A DNA stretch of 64,000 bases, taken from NCBI GenBank assembly GCA_964059195.1, contig CAXKWD010000003.1, forward strand, positions 18,272,606 to 18,336,605, in the 5' to 3' direction. The DNA is from Ectobius pallidus (taxonomy: Eukaryota; Arthropoda; Insecta; Blattodea; Ectobiidae). The notes under the pieces are model-generated. The model was not told the DNA's origin. It searched no databases and worked only from the letters and a program-made list of their open reading frames with translations. Of this stretch, positions 1 through 12,607 are shown piece after piece. Positions within the stretch are counted from its first letter, which is position 1; every line of letters begins with the position of its first letter. A program made the translations under genes and the position numbers.

Positions 1-34
1 GGTAAATGGTTAGTCAGCTGTTTGTTTTGATTTA

Positions 35-599
35 GTTAATAGCAAATACTATAGAGGACAATACAGGATACTTTGCGATATATCGAGGGACAATATCTTG
101 AGCACCATCTAGCGGCCCAACCTGCTACTACTGAATACAGATGCAGTAACTAAATTCAAAGATATCAACCAATTTCTATCAGAGGAGCCGAAGTAGCCAA
201 CCTGGGCATGTTATGTATAAGGGATATGATTTTTCTATCTATCTATGGTTCAGAAATAAATGACCTAAAAAATTAAAACAAAAAAGCAACATTGAAAAAA
301 AGAGAAAGTTGTTGTTATTAGCAACCGTTAAGTTGAAATATTTGTGTTTTCATTGATATTTTGATAACTATTTCGGAAGTTCTGTGTTTTGTTTGCTCAT
401 TATTATTCTTATAATTACTTAAACAGTGTTTTGGTCCTTAGTGTTTGGTGAAATTGCAGTTTATATGTGTTTTGAATATTTTAATTTGCCCCCAAGTTTG
501 CAGGTTGTGCCACCAGGAGTGCTGGGAAATCTGTCCCCCATTTTTCCATTGTCAAAGCAGTAAGTGTCCGGTAATGTCCTCTATAGTATTTGTTAATAG
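35..599. mobile_element. TIR element (MITE-like), unclassified
   Basis: Inverted repeats of about 36 bp lie at 35-71 and 562-599, sharing the core AAATACTATAGAGGACA and differing at a few positions. The 490 bp between them has no convincing coding sequence; the 69-codon frame at 445-654 is not protein-like. I see no clear target-site duplication, so the superfamily is open. Confidence 0.45.
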
Positions 600-795
600 T
601 TCTATGACAGTATTTGAAACTACAGCAAACTCCTGCTTATCCGTGTTAATTTGAACTATCACATGCACAAAGAATCAAAATACATGGATAATATGAATGT
701 TAGAATTATTACTGTTCTAGCTTCAGGCAATTTTGTTATGGGCTACATATAATCTTATACTGTATCATATTTTAATAGGCTGTATATGCTATTAA

Positions 796-2366
796 GGGGG
801 GACATAAGCTTCAGGTGAAATTCATAGGTGAAAAATAGGTGAAATTCATTATTTATTTATCTCAGCAATGAATTGTTCTGTAACCTCGTAATCTGGCATG
901 TTCTTTACTGACTACCTCTACAATTGCACACTATTTTTAGAATTAATTAAGCTGTTACAGTTATGGGTAGTTATCATTACAAAATGGCAGCCATGTTTTG
1001 TGCACTAAAATGCCGTTTCCGTGGTAATTTCCACAAATGGCAATATTTTTTAATGATTATTTTTTCTATCTATTTGCAAACATCATATGAACAACATCAT
1101 CCACTATCTATGAAATATCTACAGCATAAGTATTTTTTAAAAAATATTTTTTTTAGATTTTATTTTTCATTAAAATAAATATGGTATATTAAAAAAACTA
1201 TTAATATTAAATGAATGATTGTAGATAGTGTTGTTCATATGATAATAACAAATACAGAGAAAAAAAATCTGATGTGAAAGTCACATAACTTCCTCTGCCC
1301 AAATAAAAGTTAGCAGTATTCACATATCCTTGTACAGAATCGAAAGACACAATTTTACGCTAATTATCCTATAAATACCTCTTCTTTCAATGATGCGACT
1401 AAAAGCGCAGTCTATATAACAAACTTTAAAAAAAAAAAATGACTGCAGACGTTTATTGAACTTTCTGCCGTAAAATATAATTTCCGAAATTTATCGAATA
1501 TTTCCCTCAGATACATCTTTACTCTATGCATGGCCAACAATACATCTTTCTCACTTCACATTCTTATATAAAATAAGAGGCCGTAAAAGAGAGCGAATTC
1601 AGTTGTTCATCACGTAAGACAAACTTTCTACAAACAGTGGGTGAACAGTGGGTGGCTTGTAACTACCCTCAGAGAATTTTCTCGAAAAAATGTTTCAAAT
1701 AAAAGTTTTAGCTCTTAGTATAAGCAATCTATGTGCAAAATTTAAAGAAAATCGTTAGAGCCGTTTTTGAGAAAATCGCGAAAAACGAAAATTTCTTCAT
1801 GTAAAGTCCCCTTAAAAATAAGAGAAAATAGTCGCCAATCTTATCCTCACATCTTCAGAAGGTACCTGACCCAAATACGAAATTTTGTTTTCATACGATT
1901 TTCCGTTTTGGAGCTAGCTTGTTCACAGATATTTTCCACACAGACACACAGACACACAGACACACAGACATGTTTCCAAAAATAGTATTTTTGGATTCAG
2001 GGGGCCTTGAAACGTGTATATATGCTAAAAACTCAACTTCGAATTTTGGGGTCGAAAACAATACTTCCTCTACCTATAGTACCTATGGTACGGGCAGAGG
2101 AAGTAATAATCACTCAGAAATATTGATATTTGTGGAAGCTTTTTCAGTACATGAAACATGGCTGCCATTTCGAAATGATAATTACCCATAACTGTAATAG
2201 TTTTATTAATTTTTAAAATAGTACGCAATTGTAGAAGTAGTCAATAAGGAGTATCTCAGATTGCAAGGTTGTAGAGCAATTCATTACTGACAGTGAGGAA
2301 AAAAAAGAAAAAAAAAATTCACCGATTTCTCACCTATGAATTTCACCCAAAGCTGTATGTCCCCCC
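796..2366. mobile_element. Long inverted-repeat (foldback) element flanked by TTAA
   Basis: The left end GGGGGGACATA and right end TATGTCCCCCC are inverted copies, with TTAA just outside each (792-795 and 367-370 of the 2 kb block, i.e. 2367-2370). Pairing is not confined to the termini. About 300 bp on the left (796-1110) is matched along its length by 2105-2366 together with 1219-1262, so the element is almost one large hairpin. The right arm is split by the insertion at about 1263-2104. Flanking TTAA fits a piggyBac-type duplication, but there is no transposase and the terminal G run is not the usual piggyBac start. A palindromic MITE mobilised in trans is the simplest reading. Confidence 0.7.
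1288..2104 (+). mobile_element. Nested element with ACTTCCTCTGCCC ends and terminal hairpin
   Basis: Thirteen-bp inverted ends (1288-1300 and 2092-2104) bracket an insertion that splits the right arm of the surrounding foldback element. The last 42 bp (2063-2104) are themselves a near-perfect hairpin. A short array of CAGACACA units sits at about 1940-1972. A related terminus, with the same hairpin and the same preceding CGAATTT..GGGTC block, occurs in inverse orientation at 25035-25140. The exact left boundary (1263-1288) and target duplication are unclear. No protein is encoded. Confidence 0.55.
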
Positions 2367-2371
2367 TTAAA

Positions 2372-5300
2372 TTTGTCATAATGCTTGTTATACTCGGAGT
2401 TTTTACTAATAATAATAGTGTATAAATATATAAATTTTAACCCTTTGAGAGCGTAATATGGATATAACCAGATGTGAGATTTTGAATCCCTTGCAATTAA
2501 TTTCAAATTTACCGCGCTTTATTTTCTTATATTGGGCATAGAGATGGCTGTTGTACAAATTTTTCTTCCTGAACCTGCTCAGAAAGATGCACAGTAGTAT
2601 GGATAAGTCCACTGTCAAAATACTGTATTTGTATTTGAAGAGTTGATGTTTTATTCATACGGCAGTCTTCAAGGGAATCCACATTGTGCTGACTAAGGTA
2701 TATGGTTATGGCTGTCATGAGGGGAAGATGGCTTATTTCTCTGAATTCAGTGCCCTTTTCTCTGAATGCCCTTCCTATCACACGAGTTATGGCAGTGTCA
2801 GGAAGAAAATATTGTACTGTACATGGCTTCTAGAGAAGCCAAAATTCAAAAATTCAAAATCTCGTGCCATGTAATATCAGAATTCTCCTTGCAAAGGGTT
2901 AAAAAGAAAGTTTAAAGAACCTTGTAAGAAAATCTGCCCACGGATAATCAAGAGTTTACTGTACTTTATTCCAGTACAAGTATAAACTCAAGATAAACAA
3001 TTTTATACAGCATGAAATATCCTTTAAATTACGTAAATTTTTAAAGCTTAAAATCTCTTTGGTTTAGGTCGTTCCATGAGAGTGTAATTTTTTGTTTTTT
3101 TTTTTTAATAAGCATCTACCGTACTTTTAATTTAAATTTTCAGAATGAAATTTCAAATTTGAAAATCAATTGTATCATTATTGATGACTTATAACGTGAC
3201 TGATGTTTATAACAAAGATTATTGTACAACCTTCAATAAAATTACAAACCTGTTACCAGTAATTTTCTGCTATGTTAATACAATTGTCTAGAAGCCCATT
3301 TACATGAAGCCCACAAATTTAAATACTTTATAATGTTGGGTTAAACGATAAAGCTAACAGTGATTAGGAGCCTATATTATTAGTCTGGATATAAAGATTG
3401 GTGAGAATTCATTTTAGAATGAAGGAAATGAATAATGAAAACCACAAAATGGGAACATTAGCATTAGGTTACTGGATGATTATTTCTTGGGGACAGTCCC
3501 AAGATTTATCTTTCTATTGCTGGATAAAATTTGTCCCCAGATTTACCTTAATAAACCTGAATTTATGACTTTACACATTTTCCTTAACCTTGAATCTTAA
3601 AAAAATATTTTTCAAACTGTTTGTTCCATCAGTGTAATTGGGAGGGGGGGGGATGGGGAGGAAATTTGCAGTTACAGATTTGATGCTGAAAGATTTTCCA
3701 TTTCTAAAAATAACAGCTCTGCTTTTTCCAAGATAGAAGAAAAGCCTGGTTGATACTGTCAGTTGTTTGCATTGATTATTGATTTAAAATAAAATTGTAT
3801 CCAGTAGGATCAAATAATTATTTTATATAGGGAGTTGAAATCAACACTAAACTTCACTTTTGGTATATTTTTCTGTACTAGTTTTGGCACCATCACTGCC
3901 ATTTTAAACAGCTATACGTCAACTGCTGTGTCACCCTCTGGTGGAAGTTGAATAAAGTTTGAGATGAGGTCATCATCGGCAGGATGTCAAAGTTCATAAG
4001 TTGAGGCAATGGGCTTATAACCCGCTTCTGTGCCCTCTCTCGGAAAATAAGTGTAACTAAATTAGTCCTAGGTAATGAAACCTCCATGAGAGGCCCTATG
4101 TTCTATTTAAATTAAATTAAAAGAAAAGAATAAATAAATAAATCAGAATTGAAGTGATTGGTAGAAATATTGAAACTATTGAAATATTCTTGACTTTTAA
4201 TCAAGATTAAAAGATCTGCCGATGTTTCAACCATCTTGTCAGCAGAGCCTTGAAAGTTGGTGAACATGACAGCAGATCTTTTAGACTCACTATGGCAGAT
4301 ACTCGGAAACTAAGAAGATTTCAGTGGTAACTTGGGTTGTGGAAACCTATGATCGTACACTGTAACTGCATATAATTGGTTGGTATTCTGTATACACTGT
4401 AAATGGGCTGCTAGATTTAAGAGGCTATAATGCAAAGAGCATAATTTTAATGTACCTGTGCTTGCTAAATGTGACAACCGTAACAATTTTTCAATACATT
4501 GCATGCAATGATCACTCTTAAAAATCCCAATAAAAATAATAGGATTAAATTAAGTAATCAGATACTGCAATGCTGTATTCATCAAATGAAAGCTACAGAA
4601 ACGATATTTTGCAGGATACTTTGTAGATAATTTCTTCTCTACCATATTATTACAAAATGATCTCTATTTAAAAACATTAAGGGATAACAAACGAGGAACG
4701 TAATGGAGCAGAAGACAGTACAGTGGTAGAGTACTGGGAAAATAGAAACTGGCTTGCAATAATTAAAAAGAATCGATATATAAGATGACAACTAACTAGG
4801 TAAGGCATCAGATTATCCTTCTTTCACCTGCATGATCTAAAATTGTATGATACAATATATCATGCACGTTAGATTTATATGGCATAATTAGACATATACG
4901 ATAAGAGTTGCTCTATATGCATAAAAATTAGTATTTATCAAATATTTTGAAGTAAATAATGAATCACAGTATTTGAAGTAGGATTTTTACGGTGAACTGG
5001 TATTATACGTATAATTGGAAAGAGAGTAGTCCGCAGAGCCTGTTTTTTATGGAGTTGGCCGTAAGCTGAGTGGTTGAAATGTGTTCTTGGATAAATCAAA
5101 TAAGTGAAGTTGAATGTAAAACAGACTCTTTAGTACAAAGCAAATGAAATATGAAACCACCGACTTCTACCGTGCGTAACTTATGGATGGCCTACACTGG
5201 GAAATGTGCTGTGGATCACCATGACTGTTTTAGCTACCTCTGCTACCTCCATCTCTTGCCACAGATTCAATTAAGAGAATTCCCAAATGAAAAGGATTTC

Positions 5301-5582
5301 AGTATTTAATTCAACTATCCAAAAGTTTATGTCAGAAATGCTATTTCCTCTGATCTATATTAATCTGACGGTGTATAAATTTTATGGAAACTTTTAGGTT
5401 GGAAAGTGGAGGTCCTATTATACTGTGACCATGTTGATAGAATGCAATGAATCAGGAGCAAGGTAACCTAGTGGTGAAATGTCCTATTGCTTGGAGCTGA
5501 GGGCTGAGTTGAAGTTCATTGACCCTGGTTTGATTTGATTTTTTTGGAGTTGACTTACTGGTTGGATTCCAAGTTTGAGTTA
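2372..5582. other. No gene recognised
   Basis: This is 3.2 kb of AT-rich sequence with only short, non-protein-like open frames on both strands. There is a G-rich patch at about 3641-3660. I recognised no exon, RNA gene or transposon protein. Confidence 0.5.
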
Positions 5583-5780
5583 GCATCAAAATATGCTCTC
5601 TACCTTTTTTTTTTATATAAATCCAGTGGATGGCAGACTTCTCCTCCCTCACAACATTTAAACCTGTATCCCCAAGTCTTCATCAGGTGAATGCAGGGGG
5701 TAAAGGTTGAAACGTTGTGAGGCAGGAAAAGTCTGCCATCCACTGAATTTATATGAAAAAGGTAAAGTGCATATTTTGAT
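5583..5780. repeat. Imperfect 200-bp inverted repeat
   Basis: The two arms read toward each other from GCATCAAAATATGC at 5583 and GCATATTTTGAT at 5769-5780. They share TCCAGTGGATGGCAGACTT and CCTCACAACATTT blocks around a centre near 5675. It looks like a small palindromic MITE or an inverted duplication. No target duplication was identified. Confidence 0.55.
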
Positions 5781-5865
5781 ACTATACTCAGTGGAAAGAT
5801 TGGGACTTCATCTCTAACAAGCCTGACTTAGTTAAAATCTGTTGACCTATTGGCTGTTGAAGTAG

Positions 5866-5970
5866 ATTCCATCTGGCACCATGTGCCGAACTCTGGCTAG
5901 GTCAGTTGGGAGAGCATCGGTACAGAAAGTTGAAGGTGATTGGTACGAATGCTGGAGGAATTTCCTCTCA
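5866..5970 (+). repeat. Degenerate tRNA-like SINE fragment
   Basis: The block CTCTGGCTAGGTCAGTTGGG, preceded by CCATCTGGC, is a decayed version of the tRNA-like unit at 44556-44657, including its upstream sequence. The A-box half survives (GGTCAGTTGGGAGAGCA); the B box is not intact. Confidence 0.45.
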
Positions 5971-6090
5971 AAATAATTATATGTGAGAATTGTTCTCTTT
6001 GAAAAGTAGATTTCCCATAATAGGTTTAAAGCAATGGCATCACACTGCCCTTATTGAGATAAGTAGAATCTCTCTCTGTAGTCATCAGTT

Positions 6091-7481
6091 TTACAACTGG
6101 TTTGATGCAATTCTCCAGTTCTTCCAATCTTGAGCCAGTCTCTTCATGTCTACATATTTTTTACATCCAAAATCGCCAATAATTTTTTTTTTATATCAGT
6201 ATTTATTTATTTATTTATTATATTTATACAAAATATTTCTACAAAACAAAACCACCCGAATGAGCAAGCGCTCGTGCTCGGGCACAGTTCAGCCATTTAC
6301 ATTATAAAATACAAATTACAAATACATAAAGAAATTATAATATCAAATCAATACCTAAACAATAATAATAAAAAAGAAAGAACAGAATAATAAAAAGAAA
6401 AAAGGAAAAGTAGTAAGAACAAAAATTGAAGCCCTGAGTTATTACAAATAAAACCGTTCCTTAATTGTCTACTAAGTACAGAGTGAAGTAACTTTTGAAC
6501 TATGAAATAAGATTTTTGATAAACTTATTGAATTTTTTGTTGTTCATATGTTTTACTTCTGGATGTAACCTAATTATAGAGTTATAGAGTCTTGGACCAT
6601 AATAAATGCTATGTTTAGAGCCAGAAGAGGTGAAGTATTTTGGTTCTATTAAAGGCAATGCTTTATTTCTTCTAGTATTGTAGCTATGAGGATCCGATAC
6701 ATGTACGTTGCGGTATTTTTGAAAGTATTTTAAAAGTGTGAGCTTATAAATTTGTTCTACAGTCATCACATTGAATTCAGGAAATATCAATTCTGTTGGA
6801 TATTCTATAGGCTTTTTTAAACAAATTTTTATAATTCTCTTCTGTATTAGAATCAAAGGAGTCAATCTGTTTTGCATATTCTAATCGTGGTCTTCCCTTA
6901 CAATTTTTTCCCTCTATTGTTTCTTCTAATATAGTGTTGACCAAGCCTGGATGCCTCATAATGTGCCCCACTAGTCTGGCCCTTCTTCTAATGAGTGTCG
7001 TCCATAGACTTCTTTGCTCCTCTATTCTTTCTAAGACCTCTTCGTTAGATATTCTGTCAGTCCACCTGATTTTCAACATTCGTCTATAGCACCACATTTC
7101 AAAAGCTTCTATTTTATGCCTTTCACTTTTTCCTAAAGTCCACGTCTCACTGCCATAGAGTGCTATGCTCCAAACATATAACTTTAGAAACTTTTTTCTG
7201 ACTTTTAGGTCAATATTTGACACCAATAGACTTTTCTTGTTAAAGAAAGCCCTTTTTGCTTGTAATATCCTGCTTTTCACATCATCTTTGCTTCGTCCAT
7301 CTTTAGTAATTTTGCTCCCCAAGTAGCAGAATTCATTCACCTCCTGTATTTTGTCATTTCCGAGTTTAATGTTCTTCATGTTGCTTATGGCATTCTTGCT
7401 GCATCTCATCACTTTTGTTTTGTTTTTATTAATTTTCAGTCCAAAATTTTGGAAGTAGAATAAACCATACATAACTGCCAT
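6091..7481 (-). pseudogene. RTE-like LINE, C-terminal part of reverse transcriptase, interrupted
   Basis: The minus-strand frame from 7481 carries the typical end of an endonuclease/reverse-transcriptase polyprotein: FGLKINKNKTKVM, then FCYLGSKITKDG, LYGSETWTL, EMWCYRRMLKIRWTDRIS and GHIMRHPG, ending at RPRLEYAKQI near 6866. The same protein resumes on the far side of the nested LINE at 6183-6863 with DFGCKKYVDMKRLAQDW and a stop at 6091-6093. This fixes the insertion point near the C-terminus. Upstream endonuclease and catalytic RT motifs are absent, so the copy is 5'-truncated near 7480, as usual for LINEs. I assign it to the RTE clade by resemblance to widespread insect RTE proteins. The copy is dead. 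Confidence 0.75.
6183..6863 (-). mobile_element. LINE B 3' end nested in the RTE-like LINE
   Basis: The minus-strand ORF at 6877-6500 contains IQKRIIKICLKKP, YPTELIFPEFNVM, SYNTRRN and YYGPRLYNSI. This is the C-terminal tail seen in Jockey/CR1-type LINE polyproteins. It is followed by a roughly 300-bp 3' UTR and a tail of AAAT units plus poly(A), read as poly(T) at 6183-6192 on the + strand. A GC-rich hairpin (CCCGA..TCGGG) lies at about 6257-6283. The insertion interrupts the RTE frame; only a 3-bp AAT is shared at the two junctions. Diverged copies of the same 3' end occur at 25997-26270 and 48100-48455. Confidence 0.75.
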
Positions 7482-8863
7482 ATTGTGTGTATATATAGGC
7501 TATATTAGCTTTCACATTGTTCAAAATTAATACCGGTACAATTATGTGTTTATTTTGATATTAATTATTGTTATCTAGAGATTGAAAATAGCCTAGGAAA
7601 GTTTGGGCTGATGTGAAATGCCAGCAGAGAGAAATGCTAACAAAAGAACTCCCTTTTATATTTCCAAATTTGTATTTTTCTTCACATGGAACCTCTTTTT
7701 AAATTCTTGTCACTGTAGAATTTAGATGGATTCATTATGCTTCGCAAATAATGCTTTGGGGCGCAATTTTCTTTTAATACCTCGCCCCGATCCTCAAAAT
7801 AACTGTCCATGGTTCTGGCTTAAACTGAAATAAATCAGGGGGATCCTTGACTTGATAAGGTACTACTTATTTCAATAAATAAATTGTACTTTAGTGACCA
7901 TGAATAACAATTAGCCCGACTTTGTCAACTCTCACTTTATAAAGCGACTACGTCACAAGTACGATTTGTTTGTGCCAGAAATTCAACTTAAGACTAGATG
8001 AAAGTTTGACTTAATGCAACTATGAATACCGGCCCTAAGACTACTTTTTTTCCCAGAAGATGCTGCTGTCATTTTCCCTGACAGGTATTTACTACTGTTC
8101 CGAGCATCCAAGAAAAGATAATATTTCCTCATTGGCTAATTTCCAGAATGACTCTAGTCCATCTTTTCTCCACCAAGTTTTCTCAGAGGGAATGACCATC
8201 ATGATATTAATGTATTTCTAATATCCAGCCATTATCAGTCACTAATATTAACCTTGATAACTCTGCTTATAAGAAAGATAACTCTGCTTATAGGAAAAGA
8301 GGAAGAAAATAATTTTTAATTGAAGCATTATGAGCTTTGATTTGTATGAATATGGCATTATAACCTTCAGCATTTGATAGCTCCAAATATAATAAATTAT
8401 TGAGAGCCCTGCTGTTTGTCTAGATGATATGATACCAGAACAATGCTGTGCTAAGTGTACATGTGACTGAGTCTCTGCATCGCACCCCTGGAGGGTATTC
8501 CAGATGGAAGAAACTCAGTTGTAATATTCTTGTCTTTGGTTTGAATTTTCCCTTCAGCTGTACACAGCTTGGGAAAAGCAAGCTTAAGTCTGTGATTTGT
8601 AAAATGTTAAATTGAAGGTGGGAAAAAAAATGAGAATGTTGATATGAAACCCATTTGTAACATTTATATGATGGATGTTTTATGATATTATTAATTTTAT
8701 TTGTATTTATAAATAAATAATCATTTAAGCAGATTTAAAAAGTGGCAATGATTGCTATAGCAAAAAGGAATTAGTGACATCTCCTTCCCTGTAACTGCTC
8801 AAGTTCTGGGTTCTTCAAATTCTTCGAGTGCATCCAGATACTCTTCAGTCCGTCTTTGTTAAG
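7482..8863. other. No gene recognised
   Basis: About 1.4 kb of AT-rich sequence without a credible open frame, RNA gene or transposon terminus. Confidence 0.45.
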
Positions 8864-8930
8864 AATTTCAGATCTCTGCATGGCATGGACATCGCACACA
8901 GATAGGCAACACTTTCTCTTATTATATAGA
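8864..8930 (-). mobile_element. Truncated Helitron 5' end
   Basis: Starting at ATTTCAGATCTCTGC and ending TATATAGA|T, this is a diverged copy of the last 70 bp of the Helitron at 24391-25017, i.e. its 5' TC end read on the minus strand. The rest of the element is missing. Confidence 0.5.
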
Positions 8931-9663
8931 TATCACACGTAGTAGAGACATCTATTTTACTCAGTAAGGAAAGTGAAGCGGTACGAACCGGCATGGAATA
9001 TTGTCACTGGTTTTAAAGGTTCAATGGCATACCAGCTCTGGTTTCAATGGTTAAATAGCATACCATCACTGAAAATCAGTGGCTATATAATACAAATTGT
9101 TTATGTTCCTTGAGTCATAAAATAATAATTATTTTTCATGATTATTCATCCACTCGTGCGCTTTCATCGGTAGCCACTGTCACTATAGAAGGCTGCGACA
9201 ATAACTTATGATGGTCTTTGTTGCCATCTTAATGACTATTACCACTAGATTCGATGTTTTAAAAATATTTCTCTGTAACAAAAATGTTGTAACTTTTATA
9301 TTGTTTAAATAGTTTTTAAATACTTTAAAAAAAATCTTTATTGAAATAAACTAAACTCCACGGCGCTAGTACCACCCAATTTCTGCTCATCTACCATAGA
9401 CAGATGGCAGGATTGGGGACATGTGGTCAGCATGCCGACATCCATGACCTTTATTGGTGGTTTCCATGACCGTGAAATAAATAAAAGTATGTCAATCGAC
9501 GGTACAAGATTTTCTAGTCTTGTGTTATACTCCTGCTTGGCAATCATCTATAAAGCAGGGTTGGTTACTTATGGAGAAAGTTAATTAAAAACACCACCAT
9601 GTATATATCACATATCCTGTACATCACATAATAATTATGTTGTAAGGGAGGGAATGTCCTTTT

Positions 9664-10319
9664 AGGTAGATTTCGAAGAAAAATCTACCTATTGCAATCA
9701 ATACCATGTCATGATTTTCGAAAAATTCTTTCATATCTATACGTTTCATGCTTCCCTAAGTACGAAACCACCACCTGTTCAAAAAAAAAAATATATATAT
9801 ATATCTTTACAGGCTAGAGACCGTAATTTTGAAGATATTTGAACCAAATTTTATTACATTATTTCTAGGCCCAATAGTTCGTTCAAGTTCGTTAATGAGC
9901 AAAATTGGCCCAAGGGGGTGGTCGGGGGAGGGGGTTGAAATTTTGAAAACTTGAAATCTCGGCCCCTACGAAGTATAGGGGGAAACGTTGTTTGAATAAA
10001 TTAGAGTACTCCCTATGGGGTTCACAGTGACACCAACGATTCGGGGGTTTTGGGGGTACGAGTGGGGTGGGGGTTGGGGGATGGAAATTCTAATTTTTTT
10101 AAAACCCTGTCTTGTGGGGTATCGTTGAAAAGCTCTTCATGAGTACTCTACAAATCAATAACTAGTTTCTCGATAGCCCTCATATAAGGCGAGATTTGAA
10201 TGTTTGAAAAAGTGCTCTTTCCTCTTTTCTGCAGTTATTATTGCGGGTTTGTCATACCAAGGCTAAAGAGTGCTGCGCAGCGACAATAAATTAAACCAAA
10301 AGCACTTCGAAATCTACCT
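9664..10319. mobile_element. Non-coding element with 15-bp palindromic ends
   Basis: AGGTAGATTTCGAAG at 9664 is exactly inverted at 10305-10319 (CTTCGAAATCTACCT). The interior has several G-runs (about 9910-10080) and no coding potential. Flanks show no obvious duplication. It is probably a TIR MITE. Confidence 0.5.
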
Positions 10320-10928
10320 CAGCCTGTAGACTTGCCTAAAGGGATTTTTTAAAATTGGGGTATGATAGGGAAAAAATTTGGGGTAGCATACCGCTTCTGG
10401 ATTTTTCCCACGTCCTTCACTGATTGTACTGCTAACTAATTAAATAGGGCTACATCAAACAGAACGCTGTTATTAATTTTATATGTGTAAGTGTATGTTT
10501 TGTACCACTGAATATCAAATGCTCGTGGTAACTCAAATGGTAGGGTTACAGAATACTTAGCTAGATTTTTACGCCAGGGTGTGCCTAACATTATAAACTC
10601 ATGATTTTATACAGAGAAGTTTGTAAAAGGAATAACATAGCTACCAGGCTGCGAAAGTTGTTTGAGGTATTTATAATTATAATAGATTATAGAAAATTGC
10701 AGAAAATAACCCCCAAAAATTTCTTCGTCATAAGAACAGGCTTTCATATTATTTTACTGTTTTGATTATAAACATATAATTATAGTTCACAATGAAACAT
10801 ATTTGGATCTAAAATGTTAAAATGCAAATTATTAATAGAAAGGAATCTTGTATGCTACCATTATCATTGAAAACAATGAATCCCTTCTTATAATTCAATT
10901 CATAACATAAACTTTACACCCATTACCA

Positions 10929-11090
10929 AGCGAGGTGGCCAAGATGGTAATGTCTTGGACTCACATTCGGGAGGTCCCAGGTTCAAATCCCGTGGCCAGC
11001 CAATTTGACATGAGTTTTTTCATGGTTTCCCCAGTCGTAAAGGCAAATGTCAAATTGGATATTTACATACCGTGAATCATCCTCACCATT
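10929..11090 (+). repeat. tRNA-derived SINE
   Basis: A tRNA-like head with A box (GTGGCCAAGATGG) and B box (GGTTCAAATCC) is followed by a body containing CATGGTTTCCCC and GTAAAGGCAAATGTC. That arrangement is typical of insect SINE tails. Transcription would be by RNA polymerase III from the internal boxes. It is not a functional tRNA gene: the acceptor stem does not close properly. Confidence 0.7.
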
Positions 11091-11543
11091 TCATCCTGTA
11101 TCATATCCATTTAAATTAATATAAGTTGAAATTTACTCCGTTAAATACACCTACAGTAGAAACAATTGACAAGCAATAGTTCCATGGCCTACCCTACTGT
11201 ACAGACACAGATCCTGAACTCCTGATATAGCCTCGAAGCTAAAAGGAGTATAAACATAGCTGAAGTAAATACACCCATTGATGAGACCATGTTTCTATGC
11301 CAGTCCCTTTATACTGCAGTAGCGCATGATGCTTCAATCAAAGAGACGCTCAACATAAAAATATAAATATCTACCATGTGACTCTCAAGTCAATAAATAA
11401 TTAACAATTGTTAATTAATAGTGCTAAAGGTGTTACATGAATTGTGAGTTTCAGAGGGTTGAAACGTTGTAGCAACGCTTATGATTTGCACAGAAAGTTG
11501 GAAGAAGCCATTTTACTGGAAGAGAAAAAATATTGGTCATCAC

Positions 11544-12287
11544 TAGACTTCGGACTTTTCGGTCGCTAAAAATGCTGTTTTAGGTAAAAATAGGCTCTAA
11601 AAATTGGAAAATAGGTTCTAAAAATCGTAAAATAGTCTCTTATAAAATTGTTAAGTTGCCAATTTTCTGAAATATCTCAATTGCAATGCAGAATATTATA
11701 TTTATTGAAGTCACCACTAATAACTAATTATGATAAAAAACAGATATAGGCCTATGGTACAGGGCCTGTATTACTACCATAACAGTGAAAACCTAATTCC
11801 TGCGCCCAGAAGCTACGCACGCTGGCATATTCAACCCCTTGTACCCCTCAGATCCAGAGAACTACTTTTTTTTTCTTTCTTTTGTTTTTTGTGTGTTTTT
11901 TTTTTTTTTTGGTGTTACTGGATGTGTGAATATGGAGAAAAACACTACATTTTCTTGTAAATTCCAAGGAATTTTTCTACTGAAGACGAAACATTCCTTA
12001 CTATTTAACCAAGTCACAAATGTGTCATGTACTGCAGATTCCGAGCTAAAACTTTAGTACGAACTGAAAATAAATGCTAGAATTTATAACAAAAAATAAC
12101 TTATTTTGAACTTTAGAGGAAAACAAGCAAAAAGGCAATATTAGGCTCTAACGTAAAAATAGGGTGTTTTAGGTCCTATAAAACTATCGTCTTTAGGCAT
12201 AGTCACTTATGAAACATGCATATACAAGTTTCCGTCCATATATCACTTAAGGATTAAAATAGGTTTTTACCTAAAATCCGAAGTCTT
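11544..12287. mobile_element. hAT-like MITE with 8-bp TSD
   Basis: The termini TAGACTTCGGACTTT and its inverted match (AAAATCCGAAGTCTT) are flanked by an exact 8-bp direct repeat GTCATCAC (11536-11543 and 12288-12295). Subterminal copies of a TTTTAGGT/AAAATAGG-type motif recur at both ends. The eight-base duplication and subterminal repeats fit a non-autonomous hAT element. The interior encodes nothing credible. Confidence 0.8.
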
Positions 12288-12607
12288 GTCATCACCAATT
12301 CATTTTCCTGAGAACATTGTTACCATTATCCTGCCAGTGAATATGCAGTAACACCACTTACTCTGTTCTAGATTTTCTGAGGGAGACATCTAGTAATTTT
12401 CTGATGTCCCAGCATTATCCAAAACACCATCAAGATAGTTCTTTGGAGCTCTCTTAAGCTCAAATTTGGATCCTTGTGATTTATTTTTATGGGGCTATTT
12501 GAAAGAGAGCACTTTCCTTTTCAAACCATAATGCAAATGCATGCCCATTTATACAGTTGTGCGGTGAGATTAATGAAGATGTGCCGGAAAGTCTTCGGTA
12601 ATAATCT

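Noticed and set aside
1767..2191. Overlapping 72- and 90-codon frames
   Set aside because: They lie across a CAGACACA array and the terminal hairpin of a non-coding element.
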